Notes under the pieces: model-generated
Seen by the model: only the letters and a program-made list of their open reading frames with translations
Told to the model about the DNA's origin: nothing
Database searches by the model: none
In this document: positions 32,318 through 42,032 of the stretch, piece after piece
Layout: every line of letters starts with the position of its first letter
Position numbering within the stretch: the stretch's first letter is position 1
Position numbers and translations under genes: made by a program
Assembly: GCF_014652415.1 (NCBI RefSeq)
Contig: NZ_BMYT01000001.1
Location: forward strand, 1,235,352 to 1,299,351
DNA from: Affinundibacterium macrobrachii
GTDB lineage: Bacteria > Pseudomonadota > Gammaproteobacteria > Burkholderiales > Burkholderiaceae_D
Length of the DNA stretch: 64,000 nucleotides
Direction: 5' to 3'

Positions 32318-35300
32318 CTAAATATTTTTACGTCCCTGCATGAATTCTTGAAACTTGAGCGCATCTAATGGCTGGGCAAAAAAGTAGCCCTGTACTTCGT
32401 CACATTGATGCGCTTGCAAAAACTCAAGCTGCTCATTGGTTTCAACGCCTTCGGCAATCGTGCGCATACCAAGACTCTTCGCCATACTAATCACAGCGCT
32501 GATGATCGCCTTATCTTCGGGATCGGTGCCGATATCTCGTATAAACGATCGATCGATTTTTAATTTAGAAACCTGAAATTTCTTGAGATAGCTGAGGGAT
32601 GAATAACCGGTTCCAAAATCATCAATCGCCATTCTGACTCCGCGATGATGTAGATCATTCATGGTTGCAATGGCAGCAGGTGGATCAAGCATCGCAACAC
32701 TTTCCGTCAATTCTAATTCCAAGAATTGCGCATCTAGGCCAAGCTCTCGCAAGATTTGCGACACCGTTCCAGGTAAGTCGGTGTGCCGAAACTGAATTGC
32801 CGACAAATTCACCGCCATACTCAATTCGCGCCAACCGGCATCATGCCATTGACCTAACTGAGAAACCGCAGTGCGCAACACCCATTCTCCGATAGCCAAA
32901 ATCTGTCCAGTTTCTTCCGCCACCGGAATAAACTCAGCGGGTGAGATTGAACCCATTTCAGGATGATGCCAGCGCAGTAAGGCTTCTGCACCAATCACTT
33001 TACCTGTCTGCAATTGAATTTGTGGTTGATACAAAACTTGTAGCTGATCACGCTCTAAGGCATAGCGTAGTGCATTCACCAATTCGAGATGACGTCCAGA
33101 TCGTGCCTGCATTTCTTGCGTAAAGAATCGGAAGTTATTGCGTCCATCTTGCTTGGCTCGATACATCGCTGTATCCGCGTTACGCAGCAAGGTTTCTAGG
33201 TCTTCACCATCATCTGGATAAACCGCGATGCCAATCGATGCAGACACATTTAGATCGTATTGGCCAAGTACATAAGGCTGATTCACCGTTTGTAATAATT
33301 TTTCTGCGACGCGCTCGGCACCAACTTCATCAGCGCCCGCTAATAGCAATATGAACTCATCGCCACCAAGACGCGAAATGATATCGTCTTCTCTGAGGAC
33401 ATCACGCAAACGACGCGACAATTCAACTAAGAGCGCATCACCAGTACTATGCCCAAGCGAGTCATTGATATTTTTAAAGTGATCTAAATCGAAAAATATC
33501 AGCGCTAAATTATTCCCCTTACGTTTAGCTGAATTGATCGCAAACTGCGAACGCTCTTCCAGCAATACCCGATTCGGCAAACCCGTCAGCACATCATAGT
33601 GAGCCAAGTACTGAATTCGCTCCTCGGTACGTTTTTTATCGGTAATATCCTCTTGCAAGGATAAGAAATGAGTCACCACACCATTCGCATCACGTACAGG
33701 AGAAATGTGCGCCAATTCAATATGTTCTCGACCATCACGGTAACGGTTGATCAATTCACCCTGCCAACTTTCTCCTCTGCGTAAGTGATCCCACATTTCT
33801 TCATAAGTAAACAAGGGCGTTTTGCCAGATTGCAGAATGCTCGGCCGTTGCCCAAGCACTTGATCTAAACTGAGACCCGTCTTGGTGACAAAGGCTTGAT
33901 TCACATACTCAATTTTTGCATCAATGTCCGTAATGATAATAATGTTGGGACTTTGTTCGACTGCTTGCGATAGCTTACGCAAATTACTTTCTGTGCGATT
34001 TTTTTCTATAGCAAGCGCCAAAAAGTGAGACGCCATTTCCAGCATATTCAAATGCCAGGCTTCAGGCTTCGCTGGCTTTGCGTGATAAATCGCGAATGCA
34101 CCAAGAATCTGATTATTCGATGCACGTATCGGCTCCGACCAACACGAAGCCAATTGCGCACGCTTTGCTAATTCTCTAAAAGCAAACCAATAAGGATGAT
34201 TGTCGATATCTTCAACTATCGTCCTTTTTCCGGTCGCCATCGCATGACCGCAGGAACCAATACCATCTCCAATTGCTAATCCATCTATCGCTTTCGCAAA
34301 AAAATCCGGCAAGCCTGGAACAGCACCAACACGCAAATGCACCCCATCACGATCTAACAAAACGATAGAGCAAATACTTTCCGGTATCAGATCTTCTAAA
34401 TGCAATATCACGTCGCGAAACATGTGTGCTAGCGACTTGGCGCTATTAATCTGCTCCAACATAAAACTACGCAAAGCTTCGGTTTGCCTTGACCGTTGCC
34501 GCCCCATTTCGAGTTCAAATCGATTCAGTGCGAAACTCAAATCCATCGCCAATTCGACTAATAATGTTTGAATCTCTTTATCAAATGCATTGACGTTTCC
34601 GGCATATACATTAATCACACCGTACACAGCCCCATTTTTAAATAAGGGAATCGCAGCTGAGGCTGCCCATCCATACTGTTGCGCCAACATAGCCCAATCA
34701 GCGTCGTGATTTTCATTCACAAAATCTTGTGACCAAGTGGCAATCGCATTACGTACCGCAGATACGCAGATATGCTGAGGATCGTCTACGTCCTTCGCCA
34801 AATTCGTATCGGCTTCAACATGAAGATTCGTAATAGCATCCGCCGCACGATCAAGTAAAAATTTCTTACGTTCGAGAATTTCGATCCCCGTGCCGAAAGC
34901 AGTCGTCGGCACGATCTCATTTTTCTCTGGCACATACACGCCTATCCACGCCATTTTGATGCCAGCGTATTGCACCATATCGCTACAAATTTGCTCAAAT
35001 AATTCTTGCTCAGAATGACTACGAACAATCGCTTGATTGCATTGGCTTAAAACATTATAGAACTGCGTCAATCGCTGATTACGTAATTCGACCCTTTGCC
35101 GACGTGCCTCAATACTGGCGAGAGCGGTGCGTGCAACCGCGATTAAGCCCAACACACTGCGCTCTGATTGCTCAGGCACCAAAATAGGCTGTGAAAAATC
35201 TCCGCGCCCCAAATTATCTAAATGGCCGCGTAGCTCAGAAATTGGCGCCCCCAAAGTTCGATGCAAACTTTGGTAAGCACGCCAAAGCAAGGCCGTCATC

Positions 35301-35995
35301 AAAATGCCAGTGCTGATCAACAAAACTCTGAGCCACATCGCCACCTGCTGCGCATTTTCAACCGCGCTACGCGTGCGTGCTTCCATTAATTGATGATACT
35401 CAGCAATCGGCCACATCACCCCTGCTTTGGCAACCCGATACGCTTGATTGGTTAGCATGCCCAAAGCAATTGCAGAACTTTGGGTGTTATTAGATTTGGA
35501 AAAATGTTCCTGCGCTAACGCCATTGCTTGGCGTTCGATCACGCTTAATCGATCAGAATTGTCTAAAGCTAATTGCAGTTTGGCGCGCTCGGTTGAATTG
35601 ATCGCAGCTCCCTGCATTAACTCTTTAAAGGCCATTTTTTTACCGCTTGATGGGCGCGGTCTTTGCTCATCGACTAGCACCAAGTCCCAATAAACTTCAT
35701 CATAATTGATGGGACGCTCTGCGCTGCCGTTCCGAATCGCCAGCACTTCCTCGTAATATTGTCGGTAGATTTGTTGGCCCGACGTGACATAAGCGCGAGA
35801 CATGCGCGTTAAGTCTTCCGAAGATTGACGTAGCTCGTTACTCAGTGCATGCGCAGCGAAGCGCGCTTCATTCGCCGAATCAACACGTTTTTCTGCTTGT
35901 ACATAAATTGTAAAGATCAGAAAAAAAGCCAATATCATGACCAAACTGAGCCAGAAATTTCGTGTGAATCTCAGCAAATGATAGGTGATGATCAT
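32318..35995 (-). CDS. Membrane-bound GAF-PAS-GGDEF-EAL cyclic-di-GMP protein
   Basis: 1225 residues. Two membrane helices (about 12-32 and 222-242) frame a periplasmic sensor region. Then come two GAF domains (about 325-490 and 515-660) and a PAS domain (about 670-790, QSPNIIIITDIDAKIEYVNQAF). The GGDEF motif is intact at 877-881 (RLGGDEF), with an RxxD inhibitory site (REDD) five residues before it, so cyclase activity and product inhibition are possible. The EAL motif is intact at 1004-1006 with DDFGTGYSSL further on, so phosphodiesterase activity is also possible. Its net effect on c-di-GMP cannot be told. The gene is convergent with pfkA. An upstream 42-codon frame may overlap its start. 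Confidence 0.93.
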   Translation of the reverse strand: MIITYHLLRFTRNFWLSLVMILAFFLIFTIYVQAEKRVDSANEARFAAHALSNELRQSSEDLTRMSRAYVTSGQQIYRQYYEEVLAIRNGSAERPINYDEVYWDLVLVDEQRPRPSSGKKMAFKELMQGAAINSTERAKLQLALDNSDRLSVIERQAMALAQEHFSKSNNTQSSAIALGMLTNQAYRVAKAGVMWPIAEYHQLMEARTRSAVENAQQVAMWLRVLLISTGILMTALLWRAYQSLHRTLGAPISELRGHLDNLGRGDFSQPILVPEQSERSVLGLIAVARTALASIEARRQRVELRNQRLTQFYNVLSQCNQAIVRSHSEQELFEQICSDMVQYAGIKMAWIGVYVPEKNEIVPTTAFGTGIEILERKKFLLDRAADAITNLHVEADTNLAKDVDDPQHICVSAVRNAIATWSQDFVNENHDADWAMLAQQYGWAASAAIPLFKNGAVYGVINVYAGNVNAFDKEIQTLLVELAMDLSFALNRFELEMGRQRSRQTEALRSFMLEQINSAKSLAHMFRDVILHLEDLIPESICSIVLLDRDGVHLRVGAVPGLPDFFAKAIDGLAIGDGIGSCGHAMATGKRTIVEDIDNHPYWFAFRELAKRAQLASCWSEPIRASNNQILGAFAIYHAKPAKPEAWHLNMLEMASHFLALAIEKNRTESNLRKLSQAVEQSPNIIIITDIDAKIEYVNQAFVTKTGLSLDQVLGQRPSILQSGKTPLFTYEEMWDHLRRGESWQGELINRYRDGREHIELAHISPVRDANGVVTHFLSLQEDITDKKRTEERIQYLAHYDVLTGLPNRVLLEERSQFAINSAKRKGNNLALIFFDLDHFKNINDSLGHSTGDALLVELSRRLRDVLREDDIISRLGGDEFILLLAGADEVGAERVAEKLLQTVNQPYVLGQYDLNVSASIGIAVYPDDGEDLETLLRNADTAMYRAKQDGRNNFRFFTQEMQARSGRHLELVNALRYALERDQLQVLYQPQIQLQTGKVIGAEALLRWHHPEMGSISPAEFIPVAEETGQILAIGEWVLRTAVSQLGQWHDAGWRELSMAVNLSAIQFRHTDLPGTVSQILRELGLDAQFLELELTESVAMLDPPAAIATMNDLHHRGVRMAIDDFGTGYSSLSYLKKFQVSKLKIDRSFIRDIGTDPEDKAIISAVISMAKSLGMRTIAEGVETNEQLEFLQAHQCDEVQGYFFAQPLDALKFQEFMQGRKNI

Positions 35996-36123
35996 TAATT
36001 TTCTCGATAGATAGCTATTAAAAAATGTATTTCATAAGAAAAAACATTATTGATGATCACAGTCGACAAATTGCAAAAAAATAACACACAACAAAGAGCC
36101 GCTCTAGGTACCATTTTATTCAT
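35995..36123 (-). CDS. Possible 42-residue small ORF coupled to the GGDEF-EAL gene
   Basis: A minus-strand frame from ATG (36123-36121) to a TAA that overlaps the next start codon as TAATG. The predicted peptide begins MNKMVPRAALCCVLFFCNLS and is hydrophobic at the N-terminus. An AAAGGAG sequence lies upstream, but about 15 bases from this ATG, which is too far; a GTG closer to it opens only a 5-codon frame. It could be a leader peptide or chance; the overlap is the main reason to list it. Confidence 0.22.
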   Translation of the reverse strand: MNKMVPRAALCCVLFFCNLSTVIINNVFSYEIHFLIAIYREN

Positions 36124-36254
36124 TAAAAGGCACCGTATCTCCTTTGTTTATAGCAGCTAAACGGCTCACCACCTTGATCGAAAACAAGAAAACTGTCTAG
36201 TTTCAGTGTGCAAAAACAACAACACGAAAATCCGCTATTTTGAAGCTTCTAGAT

Positions 36255-36287
36255 ACAAAAAAAGGATGCTGTACGTACAGCATCCTT
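36255..36287 (-). terminator. Terminator of the CNNM/CorC gene (perfect 26-bp palindrome)
   Basis: AAGGATGCTGTAC (36262-36274) pairs directly with GTACAGCATCCTT (36275-36287); on the minus strand it is followed by a run of T (A run 36257-36263 on plus). It lies 65 bp beyond the stop of the gene ending at 36353. The rest of the 357-bp gap 35996-36352 holds the promoter side of the GGDEF-EAL gene and no other recognised feature. Confidence 0.8.
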
Positions 36288-36352
36288 GCCACTATCAATT
36301 TCCGCAAAACCACCGATTCGAGTACAAAGCCTCAAACACAATTCAGCAAAAA

Positions 36353-37693
36353 CTAATGCTCGTATTCAGAGCGCCCGAGCTTTGGATGGACGCGCACCAA
36401 AATGATTCTTGGTCCATTCATTTTCTTCACCACCACGTCAAATTGCGGAAACTCAATCTTTTGCCCCTCTTCTGGCAAATCCCCTAGCACTTGCATGATC
36501 AAGCCGCCGATGGATTCAACTTCTTCATTATCAAGATCAATGCCTAGCGCAATTCCTAATGTAAACAAAGGCAAACTACCTTTACCGATCAATGTGCCAT
36601 CATCTAATAACGTCCAATCGTTATCGTTTTGACGGAACTCATCACGAATCTGACCAACCAAGGCACTTAATAAATTATCTAAAGTGAGAAAGCCAACCGG
36701 CTTACTATCGCGATACCCTACCATTGCGAAGTGCGGCGCACCTTTACGGAAGCGGCGGAATAATTCTAATGCAGGGGTATTTGGCGGCACGTATTCCACA
36801 TGACGTAAATGCTTCGATAAGTCATCTAAAGATTTGCCGCTCTGCTGCGCCAAAAATAAATCTTTCAAATGCAACATTCCCAATACCGTTTCACCATCAC
36901 TATCGATATACGGATAGCGGCTAAATCGATTGCGCGCCGCCGTCGCCATATTTTCTTCTAAGCTGACGTCTTTATACATCGCCACAACTTCATTGATGGG
37001 TCGCATCAAATCAGAAATTTCAAGATCACCAAAATCGAGCATCTGCGCCATGATGCTCCATTCGTCTGGCGTCAACTGCTTACTAGCGTGACTACCACGC
37101 AAAATCATTTTCAATTCTTCTGGCGAATAGTGCGCATCGCTGCCATGACTAGCATCCAGCCCCAACCAACGCAGCACCGCATTAGCGCTTTTATTCAGCA
37201 CCCAAATCGCCGGGAACATCATCCAATAAAACAAATATAAGGCGGGAGCAGTCCACAAAGAGACGCGCTCTGGGGTGCGAATCGCCATCGATTTCGGTGC
37301 GAGTTCACCGACCACAATGTGCAAGAAGGAAATAACAAAAAAGGCAAAAAATAAGGAGATGCTATGAATCCATTCGGCGGACTCGATACCAATTGCGGTC
37401 AATAAAGGCTCTAAGATTTGCGCAAACGCAGGTTCTCCGACCCAACCCAAACCAAGCGAAGCCAAGGTAATACCCAGTTGGCAAGCAGACAAATAAGCAT
37501 CCAGATTCTGATGCACGGCAACCAATAAGCGCCCACGTAAGCCGCCCACTTTGGCTAAACTGCGCACACGCGTTGCCCGCAATTTGACTAATCCAAACTC
37601 CGCAGCAACAAAAAAGCCATTCAACAGCACCAAGAAAATTGCTGCGACGATATACAAAATATTATCCAACGCCTTGCTTTCAAAAATGAACAA
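36353..37693 (-). CDS. CNNM/CorC-type membrane protein with CBS pair (hemolysin family)
   Basis: 446 residues. An N-terminal DUF21/CNNM transmembrane domain (about 10-190, with AAEFGLVKLRATRVRSL and ACQLGITLASLGLGWVGEPAF) is followed by a CBS pair (about 215-335, with SDLMRPINEVVAM) and a C-terminal CorC/HlyC domain (about 350-435, with GKGSLPLFTLGIALG). Family members are linked to magnesium or cobalt efflux and to sodium-coupled transport. The frame opens at a TTG codon (37693) and no better ATG is available near it. Transcribed alone, ended by a strong terminator. Confidence 0.9.
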   Translation of the reverse strand: MFIFESKALDNILYIVAAIFLVLLNGFFVAAEFGLVKLRATRVRSLAKVGGLRGRLLVAVHQNLDAYLSACQLGITLASLGLGWVGEPAFAQILEPLLTAIGIESAEWIHSISLFFAFFVISFLHIVVGELAPKSMAIRTPERVSLWTAPALYLFYWMMFPAIWVLNKSANAVLRWLGLDASHGSDAHYSPEELKMILRGSHASKQLTPDEWSIMAQMLDFGDLEISDLMRPINEVVAMYKDVSLEENMATAARNRFSRYPYIDSDGETVLGMLHLKDLFLAQQSGKSLDDLSKHLRHVEYVPPNTPALELFRRFRKGAPHFAMVGYRDSKPVGFLTLDNLLSALVGQIRDEFRQNDNDWTLLDDGTLIGKGSLPLFTLGIALGIDLDNEEVESIGGLIMQVLGDLPEEGQKIEFPQFDVVVKKMNGPRIILVRVHPKLGRSEYEH

Positions 37694-37960
37694 CCGTTAC
37701 TTTACCCTAGAAATACGACAACTCTGTGGCAAAAACCATAGAAGCACAAATCAATCCTGACTAAACGCCAGCTCGTAAGGCGATCCCCCCCATCAGTACA
37801 TCAATTTCGGAAATAACTCCCGTTCACGCCGCGATTTTGTCATTTCATGATTGTTAAATTCTGTGTCATCGCATTTCTATTGACAATCGTTAATGCAAAA
37901 GTGACACTCCTCAGCATTCAAGCACTTGATTCAATTGTCATTTTTTAATGGAATAGCACA

Positions 37961-38959
37961 ATGAACACAATCGTCCGCGACTCTTTATTACTCACATTAC
38001 TCACTTCAATTGGCTTTAGCATCATCGCCCAGCAGGCACACGCACATGAATACGAAGCCTTAATCAAAGCGAAAAAATATGCCGAGGTAGAGAAAGCCAC
38101 TAGCCTTAAATTAGCAACGGAGCCGAATAATCCTGACGCGCTTGTGGCAAAAACCGAATTGATTTTGATTGAAGGCAAAGAAAATCGACTTGATGAAGCG
38201 AGCAAAATCGCTGAACAATGCATTGCGCATAATCCCAAAAACTCTGAATGCCATGAAGCCTTGGGCAATGTGCTAGGAACCAAAGCGATGCGCGGCGGCG
38301 TGATGTCAGCGATCAGTTACGTTGGCAAAATTCGCGACTCTTTCCGCAAAGCGATTGAACTCGATCCCAACAATTTCAGTGCGCGTAGTTCCTTAATGCA
38401 GTTCTACCTACAAGCACCTAGTTTTGTTGGTGGCGGTAAAGACAAGGCAAAAGACTTAATAGTCGAGACAATTAAAGTCAGTCCATCGGCAGGCGCGTTA
38501 CTGCAAGCCTCTTTAGACTTATATGAGGACAATTTTGATCGCGCAAGTTCAGTCGCATTGGCGGTAAATACGACGCAGTCAGAAGCCTTGGCTAAACATC
38601 AGCGCAATGTCTTATCTGGGATCGGTCATGCACTGATCACGGAAAAAAGAATGGCGCAAGCTGAGAAGATTTTTCAAGAATTATGCAATCGCTTTCCTGA
38701 CTCGATTCACGGCTATTACGGTCTCGGTAAGGCACTGCAAGAACAAGGCAAAATCAAAGACGCCTTACCACATTTAGAAAAATCATTAGCAATCGAAGCC
38801 AATGCGAATGTGCTGTACCGCTTAGGCAAAGCATGGCAAAGCTTAGGTGACAAAATCAAAGCCATCGCTGCATTTGAGAAAGCACTTAGTTTCAAACCGG
38901 AGTTAGCGAAAAAAACCAAAGCAGATGCCGAAGAACAGTTAAAGGCTTTAAAAGGTTAA
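37961..38959 (+). CDS. Periplasmic TPR-repeat protein
   Basis: 332 residues. A signal peptide is clear (about 1-29, ending QQAHAHE). The rest is helical with tetratricopeptide-type units: ALVAKTELILIEGKENRLDEASKIAEQC, FRKAIELDPNNFSARSSL, GYYGLGKALQEQGKIKDALPHLEKSLAIE and VLYRLGKAWQSLGDKIKAIAAFEKALSFKPE, each split here by eye. Such proteins act as scaffolds, and the exact partner is unknown. The LQAPSFVGGGKDKAKDL segment recalls periplasmic TPR proteins that occur near metallophosphatase or sensor genes. No operon partner is evident: the next plus-strand gene (YitT) begins 243 bp later, with a GAAAAG/CTTTTC hairpin near 39115-39145 between them. Confidence 0.85.
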   Translation: MNTIVRDSLLLTLLTSIGFSIIAQQAHAHEYEALIKAKKYAEVEKATSLKLATEPNNPDALVAKTELILIEGKENRLDEASKIAEQCIAHNPKNSECHEALGNVLGTKAMRGGVMSAISYVGKIRDSFRKAIELDPNNFSARSSLMQFYLQAPSFVGGGKDKAKDLIVETIKVSPSAGALLQASLDLYEDNFDRASSVALAVNTTQSEALAKHQRNVLSGIGHALITEKRMAQAEKIFQELCNRFPDSIHGYYGLGKALQEQGKIKDALPHLEKSLAIEANANVLYRLGKAWQSLGDKIKAIAAFEKALSFKPELAKKTKADAEEQLKALKG

Positions 38960-39202
38960 CAGGATAAATAAATTTACTTGCATACTTACATTAGCGCCGC
39001 ACAACCGCTGCCCTAAAAGTTGCAGGTTCTGCCATATTCCTCGCAATACCAATCTGGTCTAAACGATGCCAACAAAGTCAATCACCGCGGCAGTTTGACA
39101 CGTATCAAGTAAAGCCTGAAAAGACGCCACCAAGCGCCTTTTCGGGCGACAAGCAAATTACAATGCGCAATCTTTCCTATTTTGCTTAGTATTCGCTTGA
39201 CC

Positions 39203-39835
39203 ATGAAATCTGCAATGTCTACCCCACCACGCCCACCTGTTGCCGTCCCACATAATTTGTTTGAAGACGTATTGGCGATCTTGACGGGAACATTGTTGGT
39301 ATCGCTCGGCGTTGCCTTATTTAATCAAGCCGGCTTATTCACAGGCGGCACTGCAGGTTTAGCATTTCTAATTCATTACGCTAGCGACTATTCTTTCGGT
39401 TCGGTATTTTTCGTCTTGAACTTGCCTTTCTATTGGCTGGCTTGGAAGCGCATGGGATGGCGTTTCACACTCAAAACATTTATTTCAGTTGGCTTGGTTT
39501 CAGTGATGTCTGGCTTACATCCGAAAATGGTGCAACTTAGTCAACTCACTCCGTTTTACGTTGCCTTAATTGGTGGCTCTTTAATGGGAGTGGGCTTTAT
39601 TGTCTTGTTCCGCCATCAAGCCAGTTTAGGCGGTATTAATATTCTGACTTTGTATCTGCAAGAAAAGCATGGTTTACGCGCAGGAAAAATCCAAATGGGT
39701 ATTGATCTTTGCATCGTCCTCGCCTCGTTTTTAGTGGTCTCACCGGTTGCCATGCTCGCGTCTATCCTTGGCGCGGTCGTGCTCAACTTGGCGATTATGC
39801 TCAATCATCGGCCTGGCAGATATTTAGCGGTTTAA
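39203..39835 (+). CDS. YitT-family membrane protein
   Basis: 210 residues from the ATG at 39203; a TTG seven codons earlier and an ATG at 39215 are alternatives, none with a clear ribosome site. It has five to six membrane helices, and the pattern GTLLVSLGVALFNQAGLFTGGTAGLAFLI followed by FVLNLPFYWLAWKRMG is that of the YitT family. The middle segment GVGFIVLFRHQASLGGINILTLYLQEKHGLRAG is also conserved. Proteins of this family are inner-membrane, possibly transporters; no substrate is established. The C-terminal DUF2179 domain found in Bacillus members is absent, as is usual in proteobacteria. Confidence 0.87.
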   Translation: MKSAMSTPPRPPVAVPHNLFEDVLAILTGTLLVSLGVALFNQAGLFTGGTAGLAFLIHYASDYSFGSVFFVLNLPFYWLAWKRMGWRFTLKTFISVGLVSVMSGLHPKMVQLSQLTPFYVALIGGSLMGVGFIVLFRHQASLGGINILTLYLQEKHGLRAGKIQMGIDLCIVLASFLVVSPVAMLASILGAVVLNLAIMLNHRPGRYLAV

Positions 39836-39971
39836 TATCGGTATTGGTTGGAATATTTCCTCTAAGTTTTGCCCATATTTAAAGCACTTACAAAATACCC
39901 GTGTAAAATCGGTGTGCTAAGCACCGCCTACAGAAGCGCTGCAATTCACTACGCCAACCGAGGAAACCCAG

Positions 39972-41096
39972 ATGAATCAAGTCGTCATCAGCGGCACAGG
40001 TCTATACACGCCGACCGAATCTATCTCCAACCAAGAATTAATCGCCAGCTTCAACGCCTATGTTGAACAATTCAATCAGGATAATGCCGCAGCTATTGCG
40101 GCTGGCGAAATCACTGCACTCGAACCATCAAGTGAAGCCTTTATTGAAAAGGCTTCTGGTATCAAATCACGCTATGTCATCAATAAATCAGGTGTGCTCG
40201 ACATTCATCGCATGGTGCCGCATATCGCAGAGCGTAGTGATGATGAACCATCCATCATGTGCGAAATGGCGGTCGCGGCAGCGAAGCAAGCGCTGGAACG
40301 TGCAGGAAAAACCGCCGCCGATGTCGATGCCGTTATTTGCGCGGCGAGCAATATGCAACGCGCTTATCCGGCCATGGCAGTCGAAATCCAAAATGCACTT
40401 GGCATCGATGGCTACGGCTACGACATCAACGTTGCCTGTTCTTCCGCCACTTTTGGCATACAAGCAGCCATGAGCGCAATTCAAAGTGGTCAAGCACGAG
40501 CTGTGTTGGTGGTTAATCCTGAAATTACGAGCGGACATTTAAATTGGCGCGATCGCGATAGCCATTTCATTTTTGGCGATGCATGTACGGCGATCTTATT
40601 AGAACGCGCTGATCTAGCGACTTCTTCTCACCAATTTGCAATTTTGGGTATGAAGTTGAAAACCCAATTCTCCAATAATATTCGCAACAACTTTGGGTTT
40701 TTAAATCGTGCGGATGAAAGCGGTATCGGCAAAGCGGATAAATTATTCCGCCAGCAAGGGCGTAAGGTTTTTAAAGAAGTTTGCCCTATGGCTGCGGAGA
40801 CCATCACCAATACAGTCCAAGCAGCGGGCTTAGATGTCAACACAGTGCAACGCTTCTGGTTGCATCAAGCGAACTTGAATATGAATCTTTTGATTGCTCG
40901 ATTGATTTTAGGACGCGACGCAACGCCAGAAGAATCACCGACGATTTTGGATATCTATGCGAACACCTCATCCGCCGGTTCTATCATCGCTTTCCACAAA
41001 CATCAAGATGACTTAGTCAAAGATGCAGTTGGCGTCATTTGTTCTTTTGGCGCAGGTTATTCAATCGGTTGTGTGGTGGTGAAGAAACTCAACTAA
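39972..41096 (+). CDS. Beta-ketoacyl-ACP synthase III-like (FabH-type) condensing enzyme
   Basis: 374 residues, thiolase fold. The catalytic triad is complete: C156 ([10 protein letters not shown]), H298 (WLHQANLN) and N331 (YANTSSAGS). It is longer than E. coli FabH (317 residues) because of an insert near residues 28-60 and another around 225-265, like the longer KASIII variants found in many betaproteobacteria. These start fatty-acid or related chains by condensing an acyl-CoA with malonyl-ACP. No other fatty-acid genes are nearby, so it may be a second, specialised KASIII. GAGGAAA precedes the ATG. A strong terminator follows. Confidence 0.9.
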   Translation: MNQVVISGTGLYTPTESISNQELIASFNAYVEQFNQDNAAAIAAGEITALEPSSEAFIEKASGIKSRYVINKSGVLDIHRMVPHIAERSDDEPSIMCEMAVAAAKQALERAGKTAADVDAVICAASNMQRAYPAMAVEIQNALGIDGYGYDINVACSSATFGIQAAMSAIQSGQARAVLVVNPEITSGHLNWRDRDSHFIFGDACTAILLERADLATSSHQFAILGMKLKTQFSNNIRNNFGFLNRADESGIGKADKLFRQQGRKVFKEVCPMAAETITNTVQAAGLDVNTVQRFWLHQANLNMNLLIARLILGRDATPEESPTILDIYANTSSAGSIIAFHKHQDDLVKDAVGVICSFGAGYSIGCVVVKKLN

Positions 41097-41122
41097 AAGC
41101 GACACTAGCACCAAATAAAAAC

Positions 41123-41166
41123 GCCAGCCGGTGGAGACAAACAACTGCTCCGGCTGGCATTTTTTT
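41123..41166. terminator. Terminator between the FabH-like and DsbA genes
   Basis: GCCAGCCGG (41123-41131) pairs with CCGGCTGGC (41150-41158), followed by seven T. On the other side an A-rich stretch allows action on the convergent dsbA transcript too. Confidence 0.87.
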
Positions 41167-41204
41167 ATGCGTTCTTACTGGTTCGCAATTACACCGCGTT
41201 CCAC

Positions 41205-41915
41205 CTATTTCGGTGCTGTCAGTTTATCTTTTTGTGCTTGCGCAACCAACCAATCCAATACGGGGAACAATGCTTGATTAGCCTGATCTTCACTTGGTCG
41301 GCCATGTTCACTACCGGCCATCGATGGAGAGGTTTGAAAACGTCCATCGACAATCAAAGTCGGCCAAGAATTGATTTCATAATCCGACATCACGCGTGGC
41401 GCACGTGCTTGTTTAGTCTTGATCGTAAATGAGTTATACGCACTAAAAAACGCTGCTTTATCGATCGTCGTTTTATTGATGAAATCACGTACCTGCTCAT
41501 CCGTCATCAGGCGATTACGTTGCACATGATAAGCATCAAACACTTGATTATGTAATTCTTCTGTCTTACCAATCGCATCTAGCGCAAAGAATAATTTTTG
41601 CTGAGTCTCAGCACCAGGGTTCAGAACATGGATACGTTTGAACGCAATTTTATCGCTGTTTTTCTTTACCCATTCCGCAAGGCTAGGTTCTAAATGGTGA
41701 CAAAAGTGGCAGTAGTAAGCAAAAAATTCTATCACTTCAATTTTGCTTCCCGCATTGGCGGCTTGCGGTTGCGACAGCAATCGATATTCCTTACCAGCCT
41801 CTGGTTTAAGAATGCTGGCATTGCTTGCCAAGTTCAGCAAACCCAATCCAGTTCCTGCAATCAATTGAGAAAACCGACGTCTGTTAATTTGAATAGGCGA
41901 CATATTTTTATCCAT
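41205..41915 (-). CDS. dsbA: Thiol:disulfide interchange protein DsbA
   Basis: 236 residues from the ATG at 41915; a TTG at 41927 and an ATG at 41903 are alternatives. It introduces disulfides into periplasmic proteins. The active site is C69-H-F-C72 (YYCHFCHHLEP), with the helical insert typical of DsbA. The residue before the cis-proline is tryptophan (NSWPTLIVDG), where valine or threonine is usual; this position tunes substrate release. The signal sequence has three arginines before a hydrophobic stretch (NRRRFSQLIAGTGLGLL), resembling a twin-arginine signal rather than a plain Sec one. It is a single gene, convergent with the FabH-like gene. Confidence 0.92.
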   Translation of the reverse strand: MDKNMSPIQINRRRFSQLIAGTGLGLLNLASNASILKPEAGKEYRLLSQPQAANAGSKIEVIEFFAYYCHFCHHLEPSLAEWVKKNSDKIAFKRIHVLNPGAETQQKLFFALDAIGKTEELHNQVFDAYHVQRNRLMTDEQVRDFINKTTIDKAAFFSAYNSFTIKTKQARAPRVMSDYEINSWPTLIVDGRFQTSPSMAGSEHGRPSEDQANQALFPVLDWLVAQAQKDKLTAPK

Positions 41916-42032
41916 AGAAGCAAACAAAAACTCAGTATAAACGCAAATATAGTTTCGCGTGCATGCTTCAGGATGCCATTCTAGTGACGCGCAAATCTGA
42001 CTTACAATTGACCTTAGCGCGTGCAGTCAAAC

